A stretch of DNA of 64,000 nt from Hymenobacter jeollabukensis (GTDB lineage Bacteria > Bacteroidota > Bacteroidia > Cytophagales > Hymenobacteraceae): NCBI RefSeq assembly GCF_005771675.1, contig NZ_VAJM01000003.1, positions 558,001 to 622,000 on the forward strand, in the 5' to 3' direction. The translations under genes were made by a program, and so were the position numbers. Shown here one piece after another: positions 18,088 through 27,408 of this stretch. Every line of letters begins with the position of its first letter. Position 1 is the stretch's first letter. The notes below the pieces were generated by a model. The model worked only from the letters and a program-made list of their open reading frames with translations, had not been told where the DNA came from and did no database searches.

Positions 18088-18130
18088 ATTTCCGGCCGGT
18101 CCGAAATTGGCAGTTCCCGTGTAGCAACAG

Positions 18131-19588
18131 CTATTTGCGGCCCAGCCACTGCTCCGGGTTGAGGTTGGTGCTGTTGCGCCACACCTGAAACTGCAGCTCC
18201 GTGGTGCCCTCCGGGTTGGTATACACCGTGCCGATGGGCTGGCGCATCTTCACCGTCTGCCCCTCGCTCACGCTCACGGTGCGCAGCTTGGCGTACACGG
18301 TGAAATACTCGCCGTGCTGCACCATCACCACGTTGTTCATGCCGGCAATGTTGGCCACGGTCAGCACCTTGCCGTCGAAGATGGCGCGAGCGGGCTCCCC
18401 GGCCGTGGTCTGAATGTCGACGCCGCGGTTGTCCACCGTCACGTGCTTGAGCACGGGGTGGGGGTGGCGGCCGAAGCGCTGGCTGACGAAGCCCCGCGCC
18501 ACCGGCCACAGCAGCCGGCCGCGGTTTTCGGCGAACGACGACGACAGCTCCGCTGTTTCGGGCGTCAGCACCACCCGGTCGACGTGGGTGCTGGCTTCTT
18601 CGGCCGCTACGGCTACTTCGGCCGCTTCGGCTGTTTCGGTGGCTTCGCGCTTGGCGGTGGCCTGTTCGGCGGCCGTGGCGTTGTTGCGCTCGGCGCGCTC
18701 GGCCCGTTCGGCGGCGGCTTTGGCGGCGGCTTTGGCGGCGGCGGCTTTGGCAGCGGCCTTGGCCGCGGCCACCCGGGCGGCACGGGCAATTTCCTCGCGC
18801 ACGCGCTGGGCAATCAGGTTATCGAGCTGGCGCACGGCCTGCTGACGCTCGGCCAGCTCCTTCTGCAGCTGCTGCTCCTGCTGGCTGAGCTGTTGCACCA
18901 CCTGGTCCTGCTGGGTGCGCATGGTCACCAGGTTGCGGCTCTCGCTGACCTGGGTGGTCAGCAGGCTGCTTTTCTCCTGCTTCTGCTCGGTGAGCGTGGT
19001 GAGCTGCTGGTGCAGCTGCTCCTGGGTGCGCAAAATGCTGCTGACCTGCTGGCGGCGCACTTCGGAGTACTGCCGTACGTAGCGCAGGCGCAGCATAAAC
19101 TCGTTGAACGACTCGGCCGCGAAGAGGAACATCACCCGGTTGTAGGCGTTGGTCGACTTCGAGGCGGCGTAAATCAGGCGGGCGTACTCGGCCTTCAGGC
19201 GCGCCAGCTCGGCCTGGGTGAGCTGCACGTCGGTAGCGGTTTTCTTGACGCCGGTTTCGATGTAGCGCAGCTGCGAGGAGGTCGACTTGATGACCTGCTG
19301 CTGCACCGTAATCTTCTCCTTCAGGGCGTTGAGCTGGCCCAGGGAGCTTTGTTTTTTCTGCTGGGTCTGCTCCAGGATTTTGCTGGCTTCCTTGATGCGA
19401 CGCAGGTTGTTGCGCCGCTCCCGCTCCAGTTGGGCCTTGGTTTTGGGCGTTTCTTTGGCCGGTTTGCCGGTGCTGCGACGCCGCTGCTGGGCGGGCGCAG
19501 ACGTCAGGGCCAGCAACAGGGCGGCCGCCAGCAGCCAGGTCGGCCAGGAAGGGGGCGTGGTGAATCTACTTGCGTTTGTTACGCCCAT
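18131..19588 (-). CDS. EnvC-like murein hydrolase activator: coiled coil plus degenerate LytM (M23) domain
   Basis: The 485-residue product has a signal peptide ending Ala-Pro-Ala before Gln, a long coiled coil (about residues 45-260, rich in Gln, Glu and Arg), an Ala-rich helix (260-310) and a C-terminal LytM/M23 fold (about 356-485). The zinc ligands expected in active M23 enzymes are missing. The usual G-[ILV]-D site is reduced to RGVDIQ without the preceding His, the HL site reads VYAKLRTV, and the HxH motif reads ELQFQVW. That pattern matches EnvC-type proteins, which activate amidases rather than cut peptidoglycan themselves. The start overlaps the end of the DUF4292 lipoprotein gene by 23 bases, so translation is probably coupled. 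It is the last gene of the envelope cluster. Confidence 0.88.
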   Translation of the reverse strand: MGVTNASRFTTPPSWPTWLLAAALLLALTSAPAQQRRRSTGKPAKETPKTKAQLERERRNNLRRIKEASKILEQTQQKKQSSLGQLNALKEKITVQQQVIKSTSSQLRYIETGVKKTATDVQLTQAELARLKAEYARLIYAASKSTNAYNRVMFLFAAESFNEFMLRLRYVRQYSEVRRQQVSSILRTQEQLHQQLTTLTEQKQEKSSLLTTQVSESRNLVTMRTQQDQVVQQLSQQEQQLQKELAERQQAVRQLDNLIAQRVREEIARAARVAAAKAAAKAAAAKAAAKAAAERAERAERNNATAAEQATAKREATETAEAAEVAVAAEEASTHVDRVVLTPETAELSSSFAENRGRLLWPVARGFVSQRFGRHPHPVLKHVTVDNRGVDIQTTAGEPARAIFDGKVLTVANIAGMNNVVMVQHGEYFTVYAKLRTVSVSEGQTVKMRQPIGTVYTNPEGTTELQFQVWRNSTNLNPEQWLGRK

Positions 19589-20339
19589 ACTCGGCCGGCA
19601 CGGAGAAGGGGAACGAGAGTTGTTCCTTGTCCAAATCTACGTTGCGGTAGTTGATAGTCACGGTGGCGGGCTGCCGGCCCGGCTGCTGCGCCTGCACCAG
19701 GATGCCGTGGGCAAACTGCTGCTCGCCCGGCTGAATGGGTTGAAAATCGGCGTAAGTCACCGTCAGCGTGCTCTGCGACGCGGGGTCCGATACGTTCAGC
19801 TTCTGCAAACGGGCGCGGCTCAGCTCAATCAGCTGCTCCACCAGAATGCCCGTCTGCCGGTACTGCACGCGCTGCATGGGGCCATCGGCCGTCACCGTCA
19901 GGGCCGTGTCGGCCATAGCGGGCACGTAGTCGCCGATGAGCATGGCCTGCAGCTGTGCGAAGGATACCGGCACGTTGAACTGCCGCCGCAGGTAGTCGAA
20001 GTTGCCGGCGTAGTAGGTTTTCTCCAGCATGTTGACCACCTGCACCGAATCGGGCGTGATGCGGGCGCGCACCCCCAGCCCCAGCACCGAAGCCTGCAGC
20101 CAGATGATGCTGTCCTTGCGCATGCGCACGTTCAGGTTGACCGAGTACTTCTCGCCGTTGGCGTCAATCTGGGCCTTTCCTTTGGCCGAGAGGTAGCGGA
20201 AATCGAGGTTGCGGGCGCGCACTTCCGGCGCCGGCGGGCGCGTCGGCTTGGTGGTTTTGGTGGGAACGGCGCGGCGGTGACAGGCGCCCAGGCTCAGGCT
20301 GCCGATAAGCACCAGCAGCAGCGGCCAGCGTCTATTCAT
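19566..20339 (-). CDS. DUF4292 outer-membrane lipoprotein (possible LolB-like)
   Basis: The 257-residue product starts Met-Asn-Arg-Arg and has a lipoprotein signal with lipobox LSLGAC (Cys about residue 20). The rest is a beta-rich domain with the DUF4292 landmarks FRYLSAKGKAQI, IIWLQASVLGLGVRARIT and VQVVNMLEKTYY, then DYLRRQFNVPVSF. The pattern of long strands with a hydrophobic core resembles the LolA/LolB lipoprotein-carrier fold; that link is my inference. ATG at 20339 overlaps the stop of the TPR gene by eight bases (ATGAATAG), a sign of coupled translation. The longer frame within the TPR gene is not credible. It is followed by the EnvC-like gene in a conserved Bacteroidota arrangement. 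Confidence 0.85.
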   Translation of the reverse strand: MNRRWPLLLVLIGSLSLGACHRRAVPTKTTKPTRPPAPEVRARNLDFRYLSAKGKAQIDANGEKYSVNLNVRMRKDSIIWLQASVLGLGVRARITPDSVQVVNMLEKTYYAGNFDYLRRQFNVPVSFAQLQAMLIGDYVPAMADTALTVTADGPMQRVQYRQTGILVEQLIELSRARLQKLNVSDPASQSTLTVTYADFQPIQPGEQQFAHGILVQAQQPGRQPATVTINYRNVDLDKEQLSFPFSVPAEYGRNKRK

Positions 20340-22149
20340 ACAGTTTTCGGTCTTTGATTTTGCGGTCGATAAGCGCGGAGGTGCCGCCGGCCTTTTTGGC
20401 CTGCTGCCAGTGCTCCACGGCCGCCGCCGCATCGCCCAATTGGTACAATACGTCGCCGTAGTGCTCCAGCACGGTGCCATCCCGGGAAGTACGTACGGCT
20501 TTTTCGAGGTACTGGCGGGCGTTCGAGTAATCTTTTAGTTGGTAGAGCACCCAGCCGTAGGTATCGAGGTAGGTGCCGTTGTCCGGAAACAGCTTGACGA
20601 GCTTGGCGGCCATGTCCTTGGCCTTGGGCAAATTCTTGCCACGTAACGACAGGTAATAGCTGTAATTGTTCAGCGCCTGCGCATTATTCGCGTCGAAGGT
20701 CAGCGCCGCCTCGTAGGCCGCGTCCGACTTATCGTACTCCTTCAGCTCGTTGTAAGCGTCGCCCAGCTGGGTGTCAAATTGCGCGGCCAGCTCCGGGTTG
20801 TCGGTGGCCAGCTTTTTGCCCTGCTCGAAGGCGCGCACGGCCTTGGTCGGCTGCTTGGCGAAGGTGTGGCCCACGCCGTTGTAGAACCAGAACACGGCCT
20901 GATTCGGAAACAGCTCCAGCGCCTGGTTGGTATGCTTCAGCAGCGAGTCCGATTGGGCCAGCTCCGCGTCGATGAGCACCACCTGCTGCCAGATCTTGTA
21001 GTGCGAGTTGTCGAGGCGCAGAGCCTGCAGGTAGCTCGTGCGGGCCTTGGGCTTCTGCTCGGCCAGCAGCTGCACGTCGCCGGCCACCGAAAAGGCCTTG
21101 GCTTCGCGCGGGTGTACCTTGGTGGTAATATCCGCCAACTCCAGCGCGGTTTGCTGAATGGCCGGGTTGGGCAGCTGCTTGAGGTAGTCCACGAGGATGC
21201 GCACCTTCTGGTCGATGCTCAGCTCGGGGCTCTCAAAGGCCTGCTTGATTTGCTTTTCCGACTCCGTGGCATTACCCTGCTGCCGGTAGGCATCGGCCAG
21301 GATCATGTGGGCCTGCGGGTTTTCGGGCTCCTTGCGCAGGGCCTGCTGGGCCACGCGGATGGCGTCGGGCAAGCGGTTGTTGGCCGCGTACATTTCGGCC
21401 TGGGCCAGCACGTAGCGCACCTCGTCGGGGTTGGCCGTAATCAGCGCCTCGCCCTCCTGCAGAGCCTTGTCGAGGTTGTTCTGCTTCAGGTAAATCTGCT
21501 GCTTCTTGAACGACACCTCGTCCATGGGCCCAAACTCCTTCTCGGCCTGCTCAAAGGCGGTCAGCGCGTCGGTGAGCTTGCCCTGGGCCAGGTATAACTC
21601 GGCCAGGTTGAAGAGGTAGGATTTGGAGTCCGGAACGTCCTGAATCAGCTTGGTATACACCTGGGCGGCCTCGGTAAACTGCTTCTGCGAAGCGTGAATC
21701 TGGGCCAGAATCAGGTAGTAGTAGGCGTTTTTGCCGTCGAGTCGCACGGCGGCCTGGGCGAAGTTGCCCGCGTCCTTGAGGTTGCCGATGAGCAGGTTGG
21801 CTTCGGCAATCTTGTAGTTGATGGCCGCGTTGTTCGCGTCAAGCTGGTAAGCCTTGAGCAGGCGCTCCAGGGCCTTGGGGTAATCCTCCAGCAGCATGAA
21901 CTTCACCCCGTCGACGAAGTAGGCGGCGCTCAGCTCCCGGTCTTTTTCGGTTATCTGGCTTTGCTGCTGGGCCTTGGCGGCTTCCAGGGCGGCCTGGCGC
22001 TGCATTTCCTTTCGCTCCTTGCGCGTCAGCTTGCGCGGCTTGTCAGCCGCGGCGGGTTTGCCGGGCGTGGCGGGCTGTTGCTGAGCCCACACGGGCCCGG
22101 CCACCAGCAGGCCCAACGCGAGCAAGAGGGTAGAAGCGGAACGAATCAT
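20332..22149 (-). CDS. TPR-repeat periplasmic or outer-membrane-associated protein
   Basis: The 605-residue product has a signal peptide ending Val-Trp-Ala before Gln-Gln-Gln, a short Lys/Arg-rich segment (KLTRKERKEMQR), then about a dozen tetratricopeptide repeats from residue 75 to the end. Recognisable repeats include AINYKIAEANLLIGNLKDA, PEVRYVLAQAEMY-like units and AQALNNYSYYLSLRGKNLPK near residue 500. TPR arrays bind other proteins, so this is probably a scaffold for envelope assembly. The stop codon overlaps the start of the DUF4292 lipoprotein gene, implying joint production. ATG at 22149 was chosen because it begins the signal peptide. A TATCTTTT box on the minus strand at 22208-22215 could be its promoter. 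Confidence 0.88.
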   Translation of the reverse strand: MIRSASTLLLALGLLVAGPVWAQQQPATPGKPAAADKPRKLTRKERKEMQRQAALEAAKAQQQSQITEKDRELSAAYFVDGVKFMLLEDYPKALERLLKAYQLDANNAAINYKIAEANLLIGNLKDAGNFAQAAVRLDGKNAYYYLILAQIHASQKQFTEAAQVYTKLIQDVPDSKSYLFNLAELYLAQGKLTDALTAFEQAEKEFGPMDEVSFKKQQIYLKQNNLDKALQEGEALITANPDEVRYVLAQAEMYAANNRLPDAIRVAQQALRKEPENPQAHMILADAYRQQGNATESEKQIKQAFESPELSIDQKVRILVDYLKQLPNPAIQQTALELADITTKVHPREAKAFSVAGDVQLLAEQKPKARTSYLQALRLDNSHYKIWQQVVLIDAELAQSDSLLKHTNQALELFPNQAVFWFYNGVGHTFAKQPTKAVRAFEQGKKLATDNPELAAQFDTQLGDAYNELKEYDKSDAAYEAALTFDANNAQALNNYSYYLSLRGKNLPKAKDMAAKLVKLFPDNGTYLDTYGWVLYQLKDYSNARQYLEKAVRTSRDGTVLEHYGDVLYQLGDAAAAVEHWQQAKKAGGTSALIDRKIKDRKLYE

Positions 22150-22245
22150 ACGGACAAGACGCGGCAGCAAGGAAAAGGGTGGCATCAGGGTGCCGCCGCA
22201 TCGTGAGAAAAGATACGGCATAACCCTGAAACCACCCCTTGCGCC

Positions 22246-23256
22246 TTACAGTTTCAGGGCGTTGTAATCACCCACGCTCAGGTCGGAGGGCGTGCCGGTG
22301 AAGCTGGCGTGGCTGCCGATCATGGAGTTCGTGACGTTGGCGTTGGTCACCGTGGCCGACTTCTGGATGATGGAGTTGGCCACCACCGAGTGCTTCACCA
22401 CCGAGCCGTCGCCCACCGACACGTGCGGGCCGACGATGCTGTTTTCGAGCACCACGTTTTCGCCGATGTACACCGGCGGCACGATGATGCTGTTGGTCAG
22501 CTTGGCCGATTTGGCCACGGTGTCCTCGCCGGCTTCCTGCAGGTATTCCAGGTAGCGCTGGTTGGTGTACACGGTGGCGTCCTTGTTGCCGCAGTCCAGC
22601 CACTCGGTCACGCGGCCGGGAATGAACTTGGCGCCCTGGTTCTTCATGTTTTCCAGGGCGTTGGTGAGCTGGTACTCGCCCTTGTCCTTGATGTCGTTGT
22701 CGAGCAGGTACTGCAGCTCGCGCTTCAGGTAGTCGCCGTCGCGGAAGTAGTAGATGCCGATGATGGCCAGGTCCGACACGAATTCCTGGGGCTTTTCGAT
22801 CAGCTCCGTAATCTGGCCCTGCTCGTTGAGCTTCACCACGCCGAAGGGACGTGGGTCGTCCACGCGCTGCACCCAGATGGTGCCGTCGGCGGAGGTGTCG
22901 AGGGTGAAATCGGCTTTGAATAAGGTGTCGGCGAAGGCCACTACCACCGGGCCGGTCAGCGCGCTTTGGGCGCAGAGGATGGCGTGGGCGGTGCCCAGCG
23001 GCTCGTCCTGGTAATGAATGGTGCCCTTGGCCCCGACGGATTCGGCAATCTTGATCAAGTTCTGCTCGACTTCCGAGCCGAACCGGCCGACGATAAAGGC
23101 GACTTCCGATACCGGCTCGCCGACGACCTTGGCAATGTCTTCGACCAGGCGCTGCACGATGGGCTTGCCGGCAATCGGAATCAGCGGCTTGGGAACGGTG
23201 AGCGTGTGCGGGCGCATGCGCTTGCCCATGCCGGCCATCGGGACGATGATTTTCAT
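22246..23256 (-). CDS. Sugar-phosphate nucleotidyltransferase with left-handed beta-helix tail
   Basis: The 336-residue product belongs to the NTP-transferase family that makes NDP-sugars from sugar-1-phosphates. The N-terminal domain shows the nucleotide-binding signature IVPMAGMGKRMRPHTLTVPK (residues 4-23) and the metal site VVAFADTLFK near residue 103. EKPQE near 150 and the ELQYLLDNDIKDKGEYQLTNAL segment are typical of RmlA/GlmU-like enzymes. From about 250 on, hexapeptide-like repeats (SIIVPPVYIGENVVLENSIVG) form a beta-helix domain. The sugar cannot be assigned from sequence; glucose- or mannose-1-phosphate are plausible. It lies between dut and the TPR gene, next to a flippase, which fits a role in surface polysaccharide supply. 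Confidence 0.88.
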   Translation of the reverse strand: MKIIVPMAGMGKRMRPHTLTVPKPLIPIAGKPIVQRLVEDIAKVVGEPVSEVAFIVGRFGSEVEQNLIKIAESVGAKGTIHYQDEPLGTAHAILCAQSALTGPVVVAFADTLFKADFTLDTSADGTIWVQRVDDPRPFGVVKLNEQGQITELIEKPQEFVSDLAIIGIYYFRDGDYLKRELQYLLDNDIKDKGEYQLTNALENMKNQGAKFIPGRVTEWLDCGNKDATVYTNQRYLEYLQEAGEDTVAKSAKLTNSIIVPPVYIGENVVLENSIVGPHVSVGDGSVVKHSVVANSIIQKSATVTNANVTNSMIGSHASFTGTPSDLSVGDYNALKL

Positions 23257-23473
23257 AGAAGGGTGAATTGGGAAAGGTTTTCTGGGGCGTTTACGTAAGC
23301 TCGGCCATCAGTGCCGCGCAAAGTTGAGGCGCAGAGTTAACCGATTTTACTGATTTCGCAGATTTTTTTGCACGAGAGCCAGAAGGCCGGAAAGACGCGG
23401 TCGGCTTCTGCCCGGGCAGAGTTACGACTAAACCCGGTGACCAACTTCCTGCACTCACCTGCTCCAGCTGACC

Positions 23474-23908
<435 letters not shown>

Positions 23909-23933
23909 GGTCGAGGAAACGAGGGGAAACAGC

Positions 23934-25451
23934 TTAGGCCGCTTTGGGCTGCCGGCGGAAGGCCCGCTCGGGGCGCTCCACCAGCCACACCGCCGCCACG
24001 AAAGCCAGGGTGATAAGGATGTGTACCGCGTGGGCCGTCCAGCCGCCCAGCGGGGGCAGGGCCCAGCTGCCGGCCACCACGGCCGCGGCGGCGGCTATCC
24101 ACAGCAGCAAGCGGCCCACGGGGTAGGGCACGGGGAAATGGTGGTTGCCCAGGGCCCAGCAGATGGCGGCCATGGTGGCGTAGCAGGCCAGGGTGGCAAT
24201 GGCCGAGCCCATGTAGCCCAGCAGCGGAATCAGCAGGAAGTTCAGCGCCACCGTCAGCACCGCCCCGCCGAAGCTGATGTAGGTGCCGAAGTAGGTTTTG
24301 TCGGTGAGCTTAAACCACACCGAGAGGTTGTAGTAGACGCCCAGAAACAGGTTGGCCAGCAGCAGCACCGGCACCACCGGCAGCCCTTCCAGGTACTCGG
24401 GCTTGCGCAGAAACAGCGGCGCAATCAGGTCCACGTTCACGCTCACGGCCACGAAGAGCAGGGCGCAGCAGATGGTGAACCACTTCAGTACCAGGGCGAA
24501 GGTGCGGGGCGAGTTTTTGTCCTCGCTCTGGGCGAAGAAAAACGGCTCGGCGGCGTAGCGGAAGGCCTGAATGACCAAGCTCATCAAAATGCTAAGCTTG
24601 TAGCAGGCCCCGTAGATGCCCACCGCCGCCAGACTGTCGCGGCCGGGGTAGAAGCCCTCGGGCAGCCAGCGCGGCAGCAGAATGCGGTCCAGCGTCTCGT
24701 TGACCATGCCGGCCAGGCCCATCAGCATAATCGGGTAGGCGTAGCGCCACAGCGGGCCGAGGTAGCTGGCATCGAGACGGGGGCGGAAATCCAGCAGCTC
24801 CCGGCCCAGCAGCAGCAGGGTAAAAGCGCTGGCGGCCAGGTTGGAGAGGAATACGTAGCCCACGCCGATGCTCGGGTCGTACACGCGCTCAACCAGCGGC
24901 TGCAGGCCCGGGAGGTACTTGCCGGCCAGCACATCGGGGCAGAAGACGATGAAAAACAGGTTCAGCCCGACGGTCAGCAGGATGTTGGCCATGCGGATGG
25001 CGGCAAACTTGACGGCCTTGTTTTCCAGCCGCAGCCGCGCAAACGGAATGGCCGCAATGGCGTCGAGCCCCAGAATCAGCGCAATCCAGACGGCGTACCG
25101 CTCGTGGCCGGGCGGGATGCTGAGCAGGCTCATGAGCGTGGGCGCCAGCAGGGCCAGCAAGGCCGTCAGCCCCACGCTGCTGATAATGAGCAGGGTGAGC
25201 ACGCGGTTGTAGAGCTCCTGCCGGTCGGTGCCGGGCCGGTTGGCGAAGCGCAGGTAGGCCGTTTCCATGCCGTAGGTGAACAGCACGTTCAGAAACGACA
25301 CGTAGGCGTACAGCCCGGTGATGATGCCGAAGGCGGCGGCCTCGAAGCGCCCGGTGTACAGCGGCGTCAGCAGGAAGTTGAGCACCCGCCCCACGATGCT
25401 GCTCACGCCGTACACGACGGTCTGGGAAGCCAGACGTTTGGCAATGCTCAT
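23934..25451 (-). CDS. Oligosaccharide flippase (Wzx/MOP superfamily)
   Basis: The 505-residue product is almost entirely membrane helices: about 14 hydrophobic segments, with loops such as [16 protein letters not shown] near residue 60 and [20 protein letters not shown] near 295. These match polysaccharide biosynthesis proteins of the MOP exporter superfamily, which flip lipid-linked sugar units across the inner membrane. The latter motif ([10 protein letters not shown]) is frequent in Bacteroidota members. The substrate is unknown. The gene heads the run flippase, dut, nucleotidyltransferase, TPR protein, DUF4292 lipoprotein, EnvC-like protein. Upstream is a long palindromic repeat (25489-25611), which separates it from the enoyl-CoA hydratase gene. 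Confidence 0.9.
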   Translation of the reverse strand: MSIAKRLASQTVVYGVSSIVGRVLNFLLTPLYTGRFEAAAFGIITGLYAYVSFLNVLFTYGMETAYLRFANRPGTDRQELYNRVLTLLIISSVGLTALLALLAPTLMSLLSIPPGHERYAVWIALILGLDAIAAIPFARLRLENKAVKFAAIRMANILLTVGLNLFFIVFCPDVLAGKYLPGLQPLVERVYDPSIGVGYVFLSNLAASAFTLLLLGRELLDFRPRLDASYLGPLWRYAYPIMLMGLAGMVNETLDRILLPRWLPEGFYPGRDSLAAVGIYGACYKLSILMSLVIQAFRYAAEPFFFAQSEDKNSPRTFALVLKWFTICCALLFVAVSVNVDLIAPLFLRKPEYLEGLPVVPVLLLANLFLGVYYNLSVWFKLTDKTYFGTYISFGGAVLTVALNFLLIPLLGYMGSAIATLACYATMAAICWALGNHHFPVPYPVGRLLLWIAAAAAVVAGSWALPPLGGWTAHAVHILITLAFVAAVWLVERPERAFRRQPKAA

Positions 25452-25488
25452 TCGATCAAGTCAGGTGGAAAAGGAGCGTAAGGTAGGC

Positions 25489-25611
25489 CGTCATGTCGAG
25501 CGAAGTCGAGGCATCTTGCGTGCTGATGTCCGATAGCAATTCAATCGTTCAACGAGAGAATTACTTGCAGCAGTCAGCACGCGAGATGTCTCGACTTCGC
25601 TCGACATGACG
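25489..25611. repeat. Long palindromic intergenic element, copy 1
   Basis: Arms 25489-25526 and 25574-25611 (38 bases each) are complementary at 36 positions around a 47-base centre. The outer arm reads GTCATGTCGAGCGAAGTCGA. The centre contains CAACGAG followed by ATTACT. A second, diverged copy lies at 49596-49702. It sits between two tandem minus-strand genes, where it could act as a terminator or mRNA stabiliser, or be a non-autonomous mobile element. Confidence 0.85.
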
Positions 25612-25625
25612 TTCTAAATCGAAAA

Positions 25626-26414
25626 TTACTTGCCCGTAAACGTGGCCGGGCGCTTCTCCAGGAAGGCCTGCGTGCCCTCGCGGAAGTCGTCGGAGGCGAA
25701 GCAGCGGGCGAAGGCGTTGGCTTCCGTCTGGTAGCCGTGGCGCTCCTTGTCGAAATAGGCGTTGACGCTGTCGATAACCAGGCCCACGGCCAGCGGCGCT
25801 TTGGTGAGGATGCGGCCCAGCAGCTGCTGGCAGAAGCCGAGCAGCTCGGCCTGCGGCACCACGTGATTCACCAGGCCCAGGCGCAGGGCTTCGTCGGCTT
25901 TGATGATGTCGGCGGTCATCATCAGCTCCAGAGCCTTTCCCTTGCCGATGAGCCGGGTCAGGCGCTGGGTGCCGCCGTAGCCCGGAATCAGGCCCAGGTT
26001 CACCTCGGGCTGGCCGAAGCGGGCGTTGTCGGAGGCCACGCGGAAGTGACAGGCCATGGCCAGCTCGCAGCCACCGCCCAGGGCAAAGCCGTTGACGGCC
26101 GCAATGACCGGCTTGGTGCTTTCTTCGATCATGCAGAACACCTCCTGCCCGCGCTCGGCGGCGCGGCGGGCCTGCAGCTCATCGAGGGCGGCCAGCTCGG
26201 CAATGTCGGCGCCGGCCACGAAGGCTTTGTCGCCCGCGCCGGTCAGGATGATGCCGCGCACCTGCGGGTTGTCCAGCGCCGTCTGCACGGCCCGGCCGAT
26301 TTCGTCGATGGTGGCCGCGTTCAGGGCGTTGAGCTTGCTGGGGCGGTTCAGGGTGATGACCAGGATGCCGTTGTCGGCTAGGTCGAGGGCCAGATTTTCC
26401 AGTACGGGAAGCAT
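25626..26414 (-). CDS. Enoyl-CoA hydratase/isomerase family protein
   Basis: The 262-residue product is a crotonase-fold enzyme; most relatives hydrate trans-2-enoyl-CoA in fatty acid breakdown or butanoate metabolism. Visible sites are AFVAGADIAEL (oxyanion hole, near 63), NGFALGGGCELAMACHF (near 107, with the first catalytic Glu) and PEVNLGLIPGYGGTQRL (near 134, with the second Glu). Both Glu residues of true hydratases are present. ATG at 26414 gives the normal length; a longer frame extends across the intergenic region into mscL and is rejected. TATCTTTG on the minus strand at 26447-26454 is a good promoter box. No other beta-oxidation gene is adjacent. Confidence 0.95.
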   Translation of the reverse strand: MLPVLENLALDLADNGILVITLNRPSKLNALNAATIDEIGRAVQTALDNPQVRGIILTGAGDKAFVAGADIAELAALDELQARRAAERGQEVFCMIEESTKPVIAAVNGFALGGGCELAMACHFRVASDNARFGQPEVNLGLIPGYGGTQRLTRLIGKGKALELMMTADIIKADEALRLGLVNHVVPQAELLGFCQQLLGRILTKAPLAVGLVIDSVNAYFDKERHGYQTEANAFARCFASDDFREGTQAFLEKRPATFTGK

Positions 26415-26446
26415 GGGCAGGGTTAGCTCGGAGGTTGCGGAGTGGG

Positions 26447-26454
26447 CAAAGATA
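26447..26454 (-). promoter_or_regulatory. Promoter -7 box of the enoyl-CoA hydratase gene
   Basis: The minus strand reads TATCTTTG, an exact match to TAnnTTTG, 33 bases before the ATG at 26414. No clear upstream TTTG is visible. Confidence 0.55.
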
Positions 26455-26563
26455 GCCACAATGCGCTGCCGAGGTTTGGGGCCTTTCGGCGAGGCAGCGG
26501 GCCTTTCCGCCGGGTATGGGGCCGGGTTGGGCGAAGTCCGGCGCTCCTGAATATAGCGTCCGG

Positions 26564-26571
26564 CATATTTG
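26564..26571 (+). promoter_or_regulatory. Possible promoter -7 box of mscL
   Basis: CATATTTG differs at one position from TAnnTTTG. It lies about 112 bases before the mscL ATG, which would leave a long leader. The intergenic region shows no better match. Confidence 0.3.
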
Positions 26572-26682
26572 CACCCGTCAAGGCCAGGTGGGCCGCTGGA
26601 AGTCAGGAAGCTTGTTTCTGATATAAGACTTCCTATATTCCACCCGAAACCTCCTTTTTTCACCTCAATCACACCAGTCACC

Positions 26683-27108
26683 ATGGGCTTTGTTTCCGAA
26701 TTCAAGGAGTTCATCTCCAAAGGCAATGTGCTCGACCTGGCCGTCGGCGTTATCATCGGCGCCTCGTTCGGCAAAATCGTCGCTTCGCTGACCGACGACA
26801 TCATCATGCCGATTCTGAGCTTGTTCACCCGCGGCATCGACTTCAAGGAGAAGTTCTTCGCCCTGGATGGAAACCATTACGAGACGCTCAAGGCGGCGCA
26901 GGACGCGAAAGCAGCCACGCTGAACTACGGCAACTTCATCAACGCCATCATTTACTTCCTGGTCATTGCCTTCGTGATTTTCTGGGTGGTGAAGCTGGCC
27001 AACCGCTTCAAAAAGCCCGCGCCGGTGGCCGTCGTCTCCGAGCCCGCTCCCTCCAAAGAGCAGGTGCTGCTGATGGAAATCCGCGACGCGCTGCGCAACC
27101 GCGCCTAA
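26683..27108 (+). CDS. mscL: Large-conductance mechanosensitive channel
   Basis: MscL opens under membrane tension and releases solutes during hypo-osmotic shock. The 141-residue product has the family hallmarks: the N-terminal helix and first membrane segment EFKEFISKGNVLDLAVGVIIG (residues 5-25) with the gate-lining Gly-rich stretch, a periplasmic loop (about 45-85), the second membrane segment (INAIIYFLVIAFVIFWVVKL, about 87-106) and a charged cytoplasmic helix (KEQVLLMEIRDALRNR) at the end. ATG at 26683 begins the canonical Met-Gly-Phe start; the longer upstream frame is not supported. No terminator is obvious downstream. Confidence 0.97.
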   Translation: MGFVSEFKEFISKGNVLDLAVGVIIGASFGKIVASLTDDIIMPILSLFTRGIDFKEKFFALDGNHYETLKAAQDAKAATLNYGNFINAIIYFLVIAFVIFWVVKLANRFKKPAPVAVVSEPAPSKEQVLLMEIRDALRNRA

Positions 27109-27408
27109 TCCCTGAATCCGCGTTTTTCGACGCTCTTACCCGCAACAACGGCCGCGGCCGGTTCGGCTTGCCTACCAAGGCAGCGCCGGGCCGGCCGCAC
27201 TGCTTGAATGGATATTACGGTTGGGGTAACACTTTAATGTGATGCCAAGAAGTTATTGTAGGTCTGCGCATTGTAGGAATAAATTATTTTCAGTAACCTT
27301 GGGACGAGCCGCGCAGTAAACGGCGGCAGCTTGAACTAACTTTTCCCTCCACCCGTTGCGTCGGCGTAGCTACCACCCAACCTGGCTGCCGACGTTCACC
27401 TTATTTCC
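27109..27408. other. Non-coding gap between mscL and a small exported protein
   Basis: These 300 bases hold no credible ORF or RNA gene. The middle part (about 27210-27300) is clearly more AT-rich than its surroundings. Weak promoter-like words are present: TAACCTTG near 27294 and TAACTTTT at 27337-27344, either of which could serve the gene at 27409. Confidence 0.5.

Noticed and set aside
18600-18800. GGCGGC-rich repetitive stretch
   Set aside because: It encodes the Ala-rich helix (Lys-Ala-Ala-Ala repeats) of the EnvC-like protein and is not an independent repeat element.
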